Source: JASHUC01 sp035523875
GTDB taxonomy: Bacteria > Pseudomonadota > Gammaproteobacteria > Steroidobacterales > Steroidobacteraceae
Length of the DNA stretch: 64,000 bases
Direction: 5' to 3'
Assembly: GCA_035523875.1 (NCBI GenBank)
Contig: DATKPY010000039.1
Coordinates: 12,169-76,168 of the forward strand
The notes below the pieces were generated by a model. That model saw only the letters and a program-made list of their open reading frames with translations. It was not told where the DNA came from and searched no databases. How positions within the stretch are numbered: the stretch's first letter is position 1; the number at the start of each line of letters is the position of its first letter. This document shows positions 36,877-46,643 of the stretch, in pieces. A program made the position numbers and the translations under genes.

Positions 36877-37881
36877 TTAAGCGAATGCGGGAGCCACATC
36901 CTCCGCGAAGAGCGTGAGCGAGCGCAACGCATCCCGGTAGGGGATGTCGCCGAAGATCATCTGGCACAGGAAAAAGCTCGCGCCGGCCGCCGCGCGCTCT
37001 TCCACCAAGTACTCGCGCACCGTAGCCGGGGCGCCCGCGATGCCCAGCCGCCGTTGGGCGAGCCCATCCCACTCCCAGGGGAACTCGAATGGGAAGGCAA
37101 TGCCGCGCTCGTCCCACAGAGCGGAGAACGAGCGCCGCCAGCATGGAAAGGCCGCGCGGGCGATCGTAAGGGCCTGCGCATCGGTGTCGGCGACCACGAT
37201 GTGGCGGGCGAGACCGAGGAACGGCAGATCGGCCTCCGCGCGTGCGAGCTTGGCCCATTCCGCGCGATAGCGATCGAGCGTGCGCCGCGCGAGCCCCGCG
37301 GGCTGGAGCGACACCACGTTCGCGCGCTCCGCGGCCGCCCAGGGCGCCGATTCGGGGTTCCCGATGCCATACCACAGTGGCGGCCGCGGGCTCTGGTAAG
37401 GCCGCAGCACCATCGGGAAGTCGTCCACGCGAAAGTGCTTGCCGGTGAAATTGACGCGCGGGGAGGTGAGCGCCTGCAGCACGATGTCGCGCGCCTCCGC
37501 GTAGCGCTCGGCCGCCGCGGCGGGGTCCACGTCATAGAGCGCTTGCTCGGGCCATACCGCACCCCGCCCGATCCCGAGCTGCAGCCGTCCGCGGCTCAGC
37601 TGATCGAGCATGCAGATCTCCTCGGCGAGACGCATGGGGTGATAGAGCGGTGCGACGTAGACCATCGGACCGAACTTGAGGTGCGTCGTGCGCTGCGCGA
37701 CGGCCGCGAGGTAAACGCTCGGAGACGGCGCCCGCCCGAGCGGGGTGCCGTGATGCTCGGCCACGTGATAGGAGTAGAAGCCGAGCCGCTCGGCGGCCTC
37801 GATCAACTTCAGGCGCGTCTCGTACTGCTCCCACGCCGGCACGCCCGCGTCATCGACGTGGTCCATGATCCCGAATCGCAT
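36877..37881 (-). CDS. LLM-class flavin-dependent oxidoreductase
   Basis: 334-aa luciferase-like TIM-barrel protein: MRFGIMDHVDDAGVPAWEQY, LGFYSYHVAEHHGTPLG, LDQLSRGRLQLGIGRGAVWP and LWYGIGNPESAPWAAAE. Such enzymes use FMN or F420 for monooxygenation or hydride transfer; the cofactor cannot be fixed here. It starts 3 nt after dxs, so it is the distal gene of the idi-hpnH-ispA-dxs run. A role in isoprenoid or hopanoid modification is possible but only inferred from position. Its stop lies inside a 14-bp perfect palindrome (36872-36885). Confidence 0.88.
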   Translation of the reverse strand: MRFGIMDHVDDAGVPAWEQYETRLKLIEAAERLGFYSYHVAEHHGTPLGRAPSPSVYLAAVAQRTTHLKFGPMVYVAPLYHPMRLAEEICMLDQLSRGRLQLGIGRGAVWPEQALYDVDPAAAAERYAEARDIVLQALTSPRVNFTGKHFRVDDFPMVLRPYQSPRPPLWYGIGNPESAPWAAAERANVVSLQPAGLARRTLDRYRAEWAKLARAEADLPFLGLARHIVVADTDAQALTIARAAFPCWRRSFSALWDERGIAFPFEFPWEWDGLAQRRLGIAGAPATVREYLVEERAAAGASFFLCQMIFGDIPYRDALRSLTLFAEDVAPAFA

Positions 37882-37884
37882 CGC

Positions 37885-39762
37885 TTAGGCGCTCAGCTGC
37901 AGCAGCCGCTCGCTCCACCAGCTCAGGATGCGACCCTCGAGGGCGGGGGCATCGAGACCCGCGGCGCGGATGCAGTCCTCGCGCGAGCCGTGCTCGATGA
38001 AGCGGTCCGGAATGCCGAGGTGCAGCACCGGCAGCGCGAGCCGCTCGGCCGCGAGGCATTCGGCCACCGCGCTCCCGGCACCGCCGGCCACCACGTTCTC
38101 CTCGATCGTCACGATGCCGCGGTGGCGCTCGGCGACCGCGAGCACCGTGCGCGCATCGAGCGGCTTCACGAAGCGCATGTTGACGAGTGTCATGTCGTGG
38201 CGCTCGGCGATGAGCTCGCCGGCTGCAACCAAGGCGCCGAACGCGAGGATCGCCACGTCGTGACGGCCGGTGCGACGAATCTCCGCCCTGCCGAAGGGCA
38301 GCGCGGTGAGCTCGGACCCCACCATCACCCCCGGTCCGCTGCCGCGCGGATAGCGCACCGCCGCTGGGCCCGGGTGCTGCACGGCGGTCGAGAGCATCTG
38401 GCGGCACTCGTTCTCGTCGGCCGGCGCCATCACCACCATGTTCGGCACGCAGCGCAGATAGGTGAGATCGAAGCTCCCCTGGTGCGTTGCACCGTCCCCG
38501 CCCACGAGCCCGGCCCGGTCGATCGCGAAGGTGACCGGCAGATTCTGCAGCGCCACATCGTGAATGAGCTGGTCGTAGGCGCGCTGGAGAAACGTCGAGT
38601 AGATCGCCACCACCGGCTTCAACCCCTCGCAGGCGAGCCCGGCGGCGAGCGTGACGGCGTGCTGCTCGGCGATCGCCACATCGAAGTAGCGGTCGGGAAA
38701 GCGCTTGGAGAACTCGACCAGTCCGGAGCCCTCGCGCATCGCCGGAGTGATGCCGATGATGCGCGGGTCGCGCTCGGCCATCGCGCAGAGCCACGCGCCG
38801 AATACCTGCGTGTAGGTGGGCCCCGTGCTTTTCTCCTTGTACACCACGCCGGTGCGCGGATCGAACGGGCCGGGTCCGTGCCACTTGATCGGATCGGCCT
38901 CGGCGGGGGCATACCCCTTGCCCTTGCGGGTGACGATGTGCAGCAGCTGCGGGCCTTTCAGTTGCCGCACGTTGCGCAGCGTCGCGACCAGCGCGTGCAC
39001 ATCGTGGCCGTCGAGCGGTCCGATGTAGTTGAAGCCCATCTCCTCGAAGATCGTACCGGGCAGAACCATTCCCTTCACGTGCTCCTCGGAGCGCCGCGCG
39101 AGCTCGAGCGCGGTCGGCACGCGCCTCAACATGCGCTTGCTCCCCTCGCGCAGATGGGCGTAGAGCCTGCCCGAGAGAGCCCGCGCGAGATAGTTCGAGA
39201 ACGCGCCGACCGCCTCCGAGATGGACATGTCGTTGTCGTTCAGGATCACGGTGAGGTCCACGTCGAGCGAGCCGGCGTGGTTGAGTGCCTCGAACGCCAT
39301 GCCGGCGCTCATCGCGCCGTCACCGACGATCGCGGCGACCCGCCGGTCTTGGCCGCTGCGCGCTGCGGCGATCGCCATGCCGAGCGCGGCGCTCACGGAG
39401 GTGCTCGAGTGGCCGACGCCGAAGGGGTCGTACTCGCTCTCGCTGCGCGTGGGAAAGGGCGCGAGCCCGCGATGGTGCTTGATCGTGTGCAAACGGTCGC
39501 GCCGTCCGGTGAGGACCTTGTGTGGATAGGCCTGATGGCCCACGTCCCACAGCAGCCGATCGCGCGGGGTGTCGTAGACGTAGTGCAGCGCCACGGTGAG
39601 CTCGACGGTCCCGAGCCCGGCCGCGAAGTGCCCGCCGCGCGTGCTGACGCTGTGAATCAGAAACTCGCGCAGCTCCGCGGCGAGCAGCGGCAGCTGCGCG
39701 GGGGCGAGCCGCCGTAGATCGGCGGGCGATTCAATGGTCTCGAGGAGCGCAAAGGAGTCCAT
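37885..39762 (-). CDS. dxs: 1-deoxy-D-xylulose-5-phosphate synthase, copy 1 (hopanoid locus)
   Basis: Thiamine-diphosphate enzyme that condenses pyruvate and glyceraldehyde-3-phosphate, the first and flux-controlling step of the MEP isoprenoid pathway. 625 aa, standard length. Signatures: HFAAGLGTVELTVALHYVYD, WDVGHQAYPHKVLTGRRD, the ThDP motif VGDGAMSAGMAFEALNHAGS with NDNDMSIS, and the transketolase half with DVAIAEQHAVTLAAGLA. It follows ispA by 12 nt. A second complete dxs lies at 59626-61647 in the opposite orientation; by eye about four in five residues match. Confidence 0.97.
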   Translation of the reverse strand: MDSFALLETIESPADLRRLAPAQLPLLAAELREFLIHSVSTRGGHFAAGLGTVELTVALHYVYDTPRDRLLWDVGHQAYPHKVLTGRRDRLHTIKHHRGLAPFPTRSESEYDPFGVGHSSTSVSAALGMAIAAARSGQDRRVAAIVGDGAMSAGMAFEALNHAGSLDVDLTVILNDNDMSISEAVGAFSNYLARALSGRLYAHLREGSKRMLRRVPTALELARRSEEHVKGMVLPGTIFEEMGFNYIGPLDGHDVHALVATLRNVRQLKGPQLLHIVTRKGKGYAPAEADPIKWHGPGPFDPRTGVVYKEKSTGPTYTQVFGAWLCAMAERDPRIIGITPAMREGSGLVEFSKRFPDRYFDVAIAEQHAVTLAAGLACEGLKPVVAIYSTFLQRAYDQLIHDVALQNLPVTFAIDRAGLVGGDGATHQGSFDLTYLRCVPNMVVMAPADENECRQMLSTAVQHPGPAAVRYPRGSGPGVMVGSELTALPFGRAEIRRTGRHDVAILAFGALVAAGELIAERHDMTLVNMRFVKPLDARTVLAVAERHRGIVTIEENVVAGGAGSAVAECLAAERLALPVLHLGIPDRFIEHGSREDCIRAAGLDAPALEGRILSWWSERLLQLSA

Positions 39763-39774
39763 CGCGCGCGCCGC

Positions 39775-40719
39775 TCAGTATCTGCGCGCGAGCAGCCAGT
39801 CCGACAAGGCGCGCAGCGGATCGGCTGCGCGCCCGAATGGCGTGAGCGCATCGAGCGCCGCGCCGTGCAGCCGACGCAGCTCGCTCTGCGAAGCCTCGAC
39901 GCCGATGATCGCGGGATAGGTGGGCTTCGCGCGCTCCTGATCGGCGCCGGTCGCCTTGCCGAGCGTCGAGACATCGCCGATCACATCGAGCAGATCGTCC
40001 TGGATCTGAAAGGCGAGCCCGATCGCGGCCGAGAAGGCGGTGAGTCCGGCATGCAGGTGCGCTGCGAGCTTCGGCACGCACGCCGCGGCCATGGCCACGC
40101 TCGCGCGGATGAGCGCACCGGTCTTGCGCGAATGCATATCCTCGATCTGCGCCACATCGAGCGTGCGGCCCTGCACCTCGAGGTCGATGGCCTGCCCGCC
40201 TGCCATCCCGAGGCTGCCGCTCGCCGCCGCGAGCAGCGCCACGAGCTTCAGGCGAATCTCCGCCGAGGCCGGCAGCTGCGCATCGGTTGCGAGGAGTTCG
40301 AATGCGAGCGGCTGCAGACCGTCGCCGACCAGGATCGCGGTGGCCTCGTCGAAGGCCTTGTGGCAAGTCGGACGGCCGCGTCGCAGGTCATCGTCGTCCA
40401 TCGCGGGCAGATCGTCGTGAACCAGCGAGTAGACGTGCACCAGCTCGATCGCGCACGCCGCGCCTTCAACTTCGTCCTCGGTGAGTCCGACCGAGCGGGC
40501 GGTGGCGAAGACGAGCGCGGGGCGGATGCGCTTGCCGCCGCCGAGCACGCTGTAGCGCATGGCCTCGTGCAAACGTTGCGGCACCGTCTGCGCATCCGGA
40601 AGACGCCGCTCGAGCGCCCGCTCCATGCGCTTGCGCCACGCCTCCAGCTGTACCCCGAACCCCTGCGGATCGTACTTTCGGTCCGCCGGTGCGCCTCGGG
40701 CGTCGGCCGCGTCGTTCAC
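39775..40719 (-). CDS. ispA: Farnesyl diphosphate synthase
   Basis: Makes farnesyl diphosphate, the substrate for squalene synthase, by two IPP additions. 314 aa from GTG 40719. First Asp-rich motif: SLVHDDLPAMDDDDLRRGRP (Asp102 onward); second: FQIQDDLLDVIGD. YSVLGGGKRIRPALVFATA and MAGGQAIDLEVQG are typical of IspA. It sits between hpnH and dxs. The usual xseB partner is absent here and found with the other dxs. Confidence 0.95.
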   Translation of the reverse strand: MNDAADARGAPADRKYDPQGFGVQLEAWRKRMERALERRLPDAQTVPQRLHEAMRYSVLGGGKRIRPALVFATARSVGLTEDEVEGAACAIELVHVYSLVHDDLPAMDDDDLRRGRPTCHKAFDEATAILVGDGLQPLAFELLATDAQLPASAEIRLKLVALLAAASGSLGMAGGQAIDLEVQGRTLDVAQIEDMHSRKTGALIRASVAMAAACVPKLAAHLHAGLTAFSAAIGLAFQIQDDLLDVIGDVSTLGKATGADQERAKPTYPAIIGVEASQSELRRLHGAALDALTPFGRAADPLRALSDWLLARRY

Positions 40720-40738
40720 TCAGGCGCTCCGAACCCCG

Positions 40739-41920
<1,182 letters not shown>

Positions 41921-41923
41921 GGC

Positions 41924-42529
41924 TCAAGCTCCGGTGGGGGAATTGAGCGCGTCGAGCTCGGCGCGATGATCGCGCCAAATGCGCGCCCATTCCAGCGTGA
42001 ACCACGGGGTGAAGTGCGCCGCCTCGGGCGCGCTCATCTCCTGTTGCAGCCGCTCGGGGCCGACCCAGCGCCAGCCGGCGATCTCGCTCGAGTTGATCCT
42101 GAGCCGCCCGCCGTAGCGGCCGAGGTACACCGAGCACAGCTCGTTCTCGGCACCCTCGCTCTCATACTGCGCCTGGTACTGGAACTTGAACAGATACTTG
42201 AGCGGGCAGCGCACGCCGAGCTCCTCGTGCAGGCGGCGGTGCGCCGCAACCTCGATCGTCTCGCTGCGGCGCGGATGGCTGCAGCAGCTGTTCGACCAGT
42301 AAAGCGGCCAGAGTTGCTTGGTGGCGGAGCGCTGCTGCAGCAAGAGCTCCCCGCGCTCGTTGAAGATGAGGAGCGAGAATGCCCGGTGGAGGACGCCACG
42401 GCCGGCGTGGCAGAGCGCCTTGCTCAGGTGACCGAGCTCCCGGTCCGATTCATCGACCAGGATGAGCGATTCCGAATCTGCTGAAATATCGGCACAGGAG
42501 CCGTCAAGGCTTGCCCGAACTGTTTCCAT
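41924..42529 (-). CDS. idi: Isopentenyl-diphosphate delta-isomerase, type I
   Basis: Interconverts IPP and DMAPP. 201 aa from ATG 42529 (METVRASLDG), with GAGGAG 10 nt upstream. Nudix-fold enzyme: LVDESDRELGHLSKALCHAG, HRAFSLLIFNERGELLLQQR, the active-site Cys in WSNSCCSHPRRSETIEVAAH and the acidic HRRLHEELGV. First gene of the precursor-supply run, divergent from hpnI across a 221-bp gap. The MEP pathway already yields both isomers, so Idi here would balance the pool for FPP and squalene synthesis. Confidence 0.94.
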   Translation of the reverse strand: METVRASLDGSCADISADSESLILVDESDRELGHLSKALCHAGRGVLHRAFSLLIFNERGELLLQQRSATKQLWPLYWSNSCCSHPRRSETIEVAAHRRLHEELGVRCPLKYLFKFQYQAQYESEGAENELCSVYLGRYGGRLRINSSEIAGWRWVGPERLQQEMSAPEAAHFTPWFTLEWARIWRDHRAELDALNSPTGA

Positions 42530-42750
42530 CGAGAGACATCTCCTCGCCGCGGAGCGCGCAGGATTGAGGGTCGGTTGAGCGCGACAGGCGCGCGAGACCT
42601 TGGAGCGACAGCAACAAGTACCGTTCCCATGATAACTGTGACTGAAACGTCTCCGCCAGCACCCAAAGGTATCACGTGGCGCGCGCCCCACACGCACCGC
42701 GATGCGGACCATCGGCCGTGGCGCGGCTCATCCGCAGGCGTCTGCGGTCG

Positions 42751-43902
42751 ATGATCCCGCGCTTGTTTCTCTGGTGTGGCATCGCGGTCACAGCCGTGGC
42801 CGCGGCCTACGCGCTCACGGCGCTGGTGGCGGTCGCGTTGTGGCGCCGCCGCCAAGCCCGCCCCGCGCCGGGCGGCAGTCTGCCAGCCGCTGCGTCCGGG
42901 GTCACGGTTCTGAAACCACTTTGCGGTGCAGAGCCTGGGCTCTACGAGTGCCTGCGCTCATTCTGCGAGCAGCATCACCCGCGCATGCAGATCATCTTCG
43001 GCGCGCGCGATCCGCAGGACCCGGCGCTCGAGGTCGTGGGGCGGCTCGAGCGTGAGTTCCCCCAGGTGGAGCTCACCCGCGTGATCGATTCGCGCGAGCA
43101 CGGCACGAGCCGCAAGGTGAGCAATCTCATCAACATGATGGGCAAGGCCCGGCATGATCTGATCGTGCTCGCCGACGCCGACGTGCGCGTGCCGCAGCAC
43201 TACCTCACGCGCGTGGTCGCCCCGCTCGCGGATCCCGGAGTCGGTATCGTGACGTGCCCGTATCGGGGGATCGCGCGCGCCGGCCATTGCTCGGCGCTGC
43301 TCGCGGCCTTCGTCAACGAATGGTTCATGCCCTCCGTGCAGGTCGCGGCGCTGTGCGGCTCGCGCGCGTTCGCCTTTGGCTCGACCATCGCCCTGCGGCG
43401 CGCGACGCTCGCGGCGATCGGCGGGTTTGCCGCGATCGCCGATCAGCTCGCCGACGACTACCGCCTGGGCGAGCTCACGCGCCTGCAGGGGCTGCGCACG
43501 GTGCTGTCGGAGGTGGAGGTTGAGACGGATGTGCACGACCCGGACTTGCGTGCTCTGGTGCGCCACGAGCTGCGCTGGCTCAGAACCATCCGCGTCGTCC
43601 GCCCGGGCGGCTATGCCTCCTCCTTCATGACGTTTGATCTTCCGGTTGCCACCCTGGGCGCGGCGCTCGCGGGCTTGGCCACGCCGGCGCTCGCGCTCCT
43701 TGCCGTCACCGCTGGTGCGCGACTCATGCTACATTTTGCGACTCGGCGATCCGGTTCCGGCCCGTCGCCGCTTTGGGTAGCGCCGCTCAGTGACTTTCTC
43801 GCCTTTGCGCTATGGTGTTGGGGCTTCGCCTCCCGCCGCGTCTACTGGCGGCAGGCGCGCTACAGGGTGGCGCGCGACGGCTCCGTTCGCCCGGCGACGT
43901 GA
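42751..43902 (+). CDS. hpnI: Hopanoid-associated glycosyltransferase
   Basis: GT21-like (ceramide-glucosyltransferase-type) membrane enzyme; in hopanoid producers HpnI transfers N-acetylglucosamine to bacteriohopanetetrol. 383 aa from ATG 42751; GTG 42718 is an alternative start. N-terminal helix (LFLWCGIAVTAVAAAYALTA), GT-A domain with GVTVLKPLCGAEPGLYECLR, HDLIVLADADVRVPQHYLTR and a QxxRW-like region (VRHELRWLRTIRVVRPGGYA), then C-terminal hydrophobic helices. First of the plus-strand run hpnI-hpnJ-hpnK. I saw no clear promoter in the 221 bp between idi and hpnI. Confidence 0.92.
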   Translation: MIPRLFLWCGIAVTAVAAAYALTALVAVALWRRRQARPAPGGSLPAAASGVTVLKPLCGAEPGLYECLRSFCEQHHPRMQIIFGARDPQDPALEVVGRLEREFPQVELTRVIDSREHGTSRKVSNLINMMGKARHDLIVLADADVRVPQHYLTRVVAPLADPGVGIVTCPYRGIARAGHCSALLAAFVNEWFMPSVQVAALCGSRAFAFGSTIALRRATLAAIGGFAAIADQLADDYRLGELTRLQGLRTVLSEVEVETDVHDPDLRALVRHELRWLRTIRVVRPGGYASSFMTFDLPVATLGAALAGLATPALALLAVTAGARLMLHFATRRSGSGPSPLWVAPLSDFLAFALWCWGFASRRVYWRQARYRVARDGSVRPAT

Positions 43903-44023
43903 TCGCAGGGCGGTCATCCGTCCCTAGCCCGGCCCCCAAGGAGTTCGGCCGTGCGCCCGCGAGCAGGGCCGTACAAGACCCGCGACGTGAAGCGCGTAAT
44001 CCTGAGCTGATGAGAGCCTATCG

Positions 44024-45454
44024 ATGAGTCCGATGAAGACACTGTTCCTGCATCCCCCCTCCTTCGATGGGTTCGACGGGGGTGCCGGCGCCCGCTATCA
44101 GGCGAAGCGCGAGATCCGCTCGTTCTGGTATCCCACCTGGCTCGCGCAACCGGCCGCACTCGTCGAAGGCAGCCGTCTCGTTGACGCGCCCGCCGACGGC
44201 TTGAGCCTGGCGAGCGTTCTCCCACTGGTGCGCGAGTACGACCTGTGCATCATGCACACGAGCTCGCCGTCCTTCCCCACCGATGCGCGCGTCGCCGAGC
44301 GGCTGAAGGAGGAGAACCCGCGCCTCACGATCGGCATGGTGGGCGCCAAGGTCGCGGTCGATCCGGAAGGCTCGCTCAAGGCGTCCACGGCGATCGATTT
44401 CGTCGCGCGCGAGGAATTCGACTACACCTGCCGCGAGGTCGCCCAAGGCCGTCCGTTCGCGGATGTGCTCGGGTTGAGCTACCGCACGCCCGAGGGGCGC
44501 ATCCGCCACAACGATGCGCGCCCGGTGATCCCGGACATGGACGCGCTCCCCTGGGTCTCACAGGTCTACAAGCGGGATCTCACGATCGAGAACTATTTCA
44601 TCGGCTATCTGCAGCACCCGTACGTGTCGTTCTATACGGGGCGCGGCTGCCGCTCCAAATGCACCTTCTGCCTGTGGCCGCAGACCGTTGGCGGGCACCG
44701 CTACCGCGTGCGCAGCCCCGCGAGCGTCGTCGCGGAGGTGCGCTGGATCAAGGAGAACATGCCGCAGGTGAAGGAGATCTTCTTCGACGACGACACGTTC
44801 ACGGATTTCCGGCCGCGGGTGGAGGAGATCGCGCGCGGGCTCGGCAAGCTCGGCATCACCTGGTCGTGCAATGCGAAGGCCAACGTGCCCTACGAGACGC
44901 TGAAGGTGATGAAGGACAACGGTCTGCGGCTGCTGCTGGTCGGCTACGAGTCGGGGAACGATCAGATCCTGCACAACATCAGAAAGGGACTGCGTACCGA
45001 TATCGCACGGCGCTTCACGAGCGACTGCCGCAAGCTCGGTGTCACGATCCACGGCACGTTCATCCTCGGGCTTCCCGGGGAGACCACCGATACGATTCGC
45101 GAAACGATCCGCTTCGCCGTGGAGATCAATCCGCACACGATCCAGGTGTCGCTCGCCGCACCCTATCCCGGCACCCAGCTCTATCGCGAGGCGCTCGCGA
45201 ACGGGTGGCTGAAGGAAAACGACAGCTTGAACTTGGTCAACGACCAGGGCGTGCAGCTCGCGCCGATCAGTTATCCGCATCTGCCTGCGACGGAGATCTA
45301 TCACGCGGTGGAGACCTTCTATCGGCGCTTCTATTTCCGCCCGCGCAAGATCGTGGAGCTCACCGCAGAGATGATGGGCAGCTGGGAGATGACCAAGCGG
45401 CGCCTGCGCGAGGGCGTGGAGTTCTTCCGCTTTCTCCACGCTCGCGAAGCCTGA
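44024..45454 (+). CDS. hpnJ: Hopanoid biosynthesis B12-binding-type radical SAM protein
   Basis: In hopanoid producers HpnJ acts last on the GlcN-linked side chain to form the cyclitol ether by ring contraction. 476 aa. The N-terminal third resembles a B12-binding fold (DLCIMHTSSPSFPTDARVAE). The radical-SAM cluster motif is Cys209-x3-Cys213-x2-Cys216 in YTGRGCRSKCTFCLWPQTVG; later blocks are KEIFFDDDTFTDFRPRVEEI, LLVGYESGNDQILHNIRKGL and HGTFILGLPGETTDT. It follows hpnI after a 121-bp gap that shows no other feature. An ATG three codons later is an alternative start. Confidence 0.94.
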   Translation: MSPMKTLFLHPPSFDGFDGGAGARYQAKREIRSFWYPTWLAQPAALVEGSRLVDAPADGLSLASVLPLVREYDLCIMHTSSPSFPTDARVAERLKEENPRLTIGMVGAKVAVDPEGSLKASTAIDFVAREEFDYTCREVAQGRPFADVLGLSYRTPEGRIRHNDARPVIPDMDALPWVSQVYKRDLTIENYFIGYLQHPYVSFYTGRGCRSKCTFCLWPQTVGGHRYRVRSPASVVAEVRWIKENMPQVKEIFFDDDTFTDFRPRVEEIARGLGKLGITWSCNAKANVPYETLKVMKDNGLRLLLVGYESGNDQILHNIRKGLRTDIARRFTSDCRKLGVTIHGTFILGLPGETTDTIRETIRFAVEINPHTIQVSLAAPYPGTQLYREALANGWLKENDSLNLVNDQGVQLAPISYPHLPATEIYHAVETFYRRFYFRPRKIVELTAEMMGSWEMTKRRLREGVEFFRFLHAREA

Positions 45455-45522
45455 GCGACTAGCTTGCGGCGCTCGCGAGGGCGCCGCGCCGCTCGCGCGG
45501 TAATCCCCGGGGCACGAGGCTG

Positions 45523-46395
45523 ATGGACAAGTTCCTCGTCGTGACAGCCGACGATTTCGGGCTGCACGAGGCTGTCAACGAGGCGGTCGCCGCGGCCGCG
45601 CGCGCCGGCACCTTGAGCGCTGCGAGCCTCATGGTCGCGGCGCCCGCCGCACGCGATGCCGTCGAGCGCGCGCGCGCGCTCCCGCAGCTCGCCGTGGGCC
45701 TGCACCTCACGCTCGCGGACGGCTGGGCGGCGCTCTCCCCGCAGCAGATTCCGCGGCTCATCGGGCTCGACGGGCGCTTTCCCGATCGGATGTTCCTCGA
45801 GGGCTGGCGGTTCTTCTCGAGCCCGGCGGCGCGCCGTGAGCTCGAGGCCGAGATCCGCGCCCAGTTCGCTGCGTTCGCGCGCACGGGACTCGCGCTCGAT
45901 CACGTCAACGCCCACAAGCACTTCCATCTGCATCCCACCGTACTTGCGATCCTGCTGCGGGTGGCGCGCGAGTTCGGCTCGCCCGCCGTGCGGGTGCCGG
46001 CCGAGCCGCTGTGGTTCGCGCGCCGCTCATCCCCGGTTGCGGCCGTGCTCGCAGCGGCGGGCCTCGCCCCCTGGCTCGCGCTCATGAAGCGCCGCCTGCG
46101 CGCCGCGGGCCTCGCGCACAACGATCAGGTGTTCGGGATCGCAGCGAGCGGTGCGATGGACGAGCCCACATTGCTCGCAATCCTCGCGAATCTGCCTCCG
46201 GGCGCCACCGAGATCTACCTGCACCCGGCGACCCGCTCCGGCGCTGCAATCACCCCAACGATGAGCGGCTACCGGCATGCCGATGAGCTCGCGGCGCTCC
46301 TCTCCCCCCACGTTCGGGCGGCGCTCGATGCGACGCGCGCCGGGCGCGGCGGCTACCGCAGGCTCGCATCGCTCGAGAGGGCATGCGCCGCATGA
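45523..46395 (+). CDS. hpnK: Hopanoid-associated YdjC-type deacetylase
   Basis: YdjC/ChbG-family carbohydrate deacetylase; HpnK is known to remove the acetyl group from the GlcNAc added by HpnI. 290 aa. Metal-site motifs: VVTADDFGLHEAVNEAV (Asp pair at residues 10-11), VGLHLTLADGWAAL and DHVNAHKHFHLHPTVLAIL. It lies 68 nt after hpnJ. The next expected gene, hpnL, survives only as a fragment. Confidence 0.94.
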   Translation: MDKFLVVTADDFGLHEAVNEAVAAAARAGTLSAASLMVAAPAARDAVERARALPQLAVGLHLTLADGWAALSPQQIPRLIGLDGRFPDRMFLEGWRFFSSPAARRELEAEIRAQFAAFARTGLALDHVNAHKHFHLHPTVLAILLRVAREFGSPAVRVPAEPLWFARRSSPVAAVLAAAGLAPWLALMKRRLRAAGLAHNDQVFGIAASGAMDEPTLLAILANLPPGATEIYLHPATRSGAAITPTMSGYRHADELAALLSPHVRAALDATRAGRGGYRRLASLERACAA

Positions 46396-46643
46396 GGCTC
46401 GCCGTACGCATCGCTCGTGATCGCCGCCGCCTTCATCCTGGGGTGCCTGCCGGCTTGGGCGTCCAGGAGGCGGGTTTGATAGGATTTGGGAGCATCCTTG
46501 GTCTGCCGCCGGACGCAGCGCTCACCCTGTCGCTCGTCAAACGGTTGCGGGAGATTCTGTTCGGGATACCGGCTCTCGTGAGCTGGCAGTGGGCGGAGGG
46601 ATGGAAGGGGTTTCACTATGGACGCAGTCGCAACGAGCCTTGA
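46396..46643 (+). pseudogene. hpnL: hpnL remnant (C-terminal fragment, frameshifted)
   Basis: Directly after hpnK, one frame encodes VPAGLGVQEAGLIGFGSILG and LSLVKRLREILFGIPALVSW up to WQWAEGWKG. This is the conserved C-terminus of HpnL, a polytopic membrane protein (flippase-like fold) of about 300 aa. Just upstream, another frame reads ASLVIAAAFI, which fits the preceding helix of the same family. The fragment therefore carries a frameshift and has lost some 250 N-terminal residues. It overlaps the start of the next gene, and its codons are less GC-biased than its neighbours. The best reading is a decayed gene. A full hpnL elsewhere in the genome cannot be excluded. Confidence 0.75.

Noticed and set aside
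36872..36885. Perfect 14-bp palindrome TTCGCTTAAGCGAA at the end of the luciferase-like gene
   Set aside because: It includes the TAA stop, has no loop and no T tract, and is too short to be a convincing terminator or operator without conservation data.
42530..42750. Search for divergent promoters between idi and hpnI
   Set aside because: Several AT-rich hexamers exist, but none forms a -35/-10 pair with acceptable spacing on either strand, so no promoter is called.
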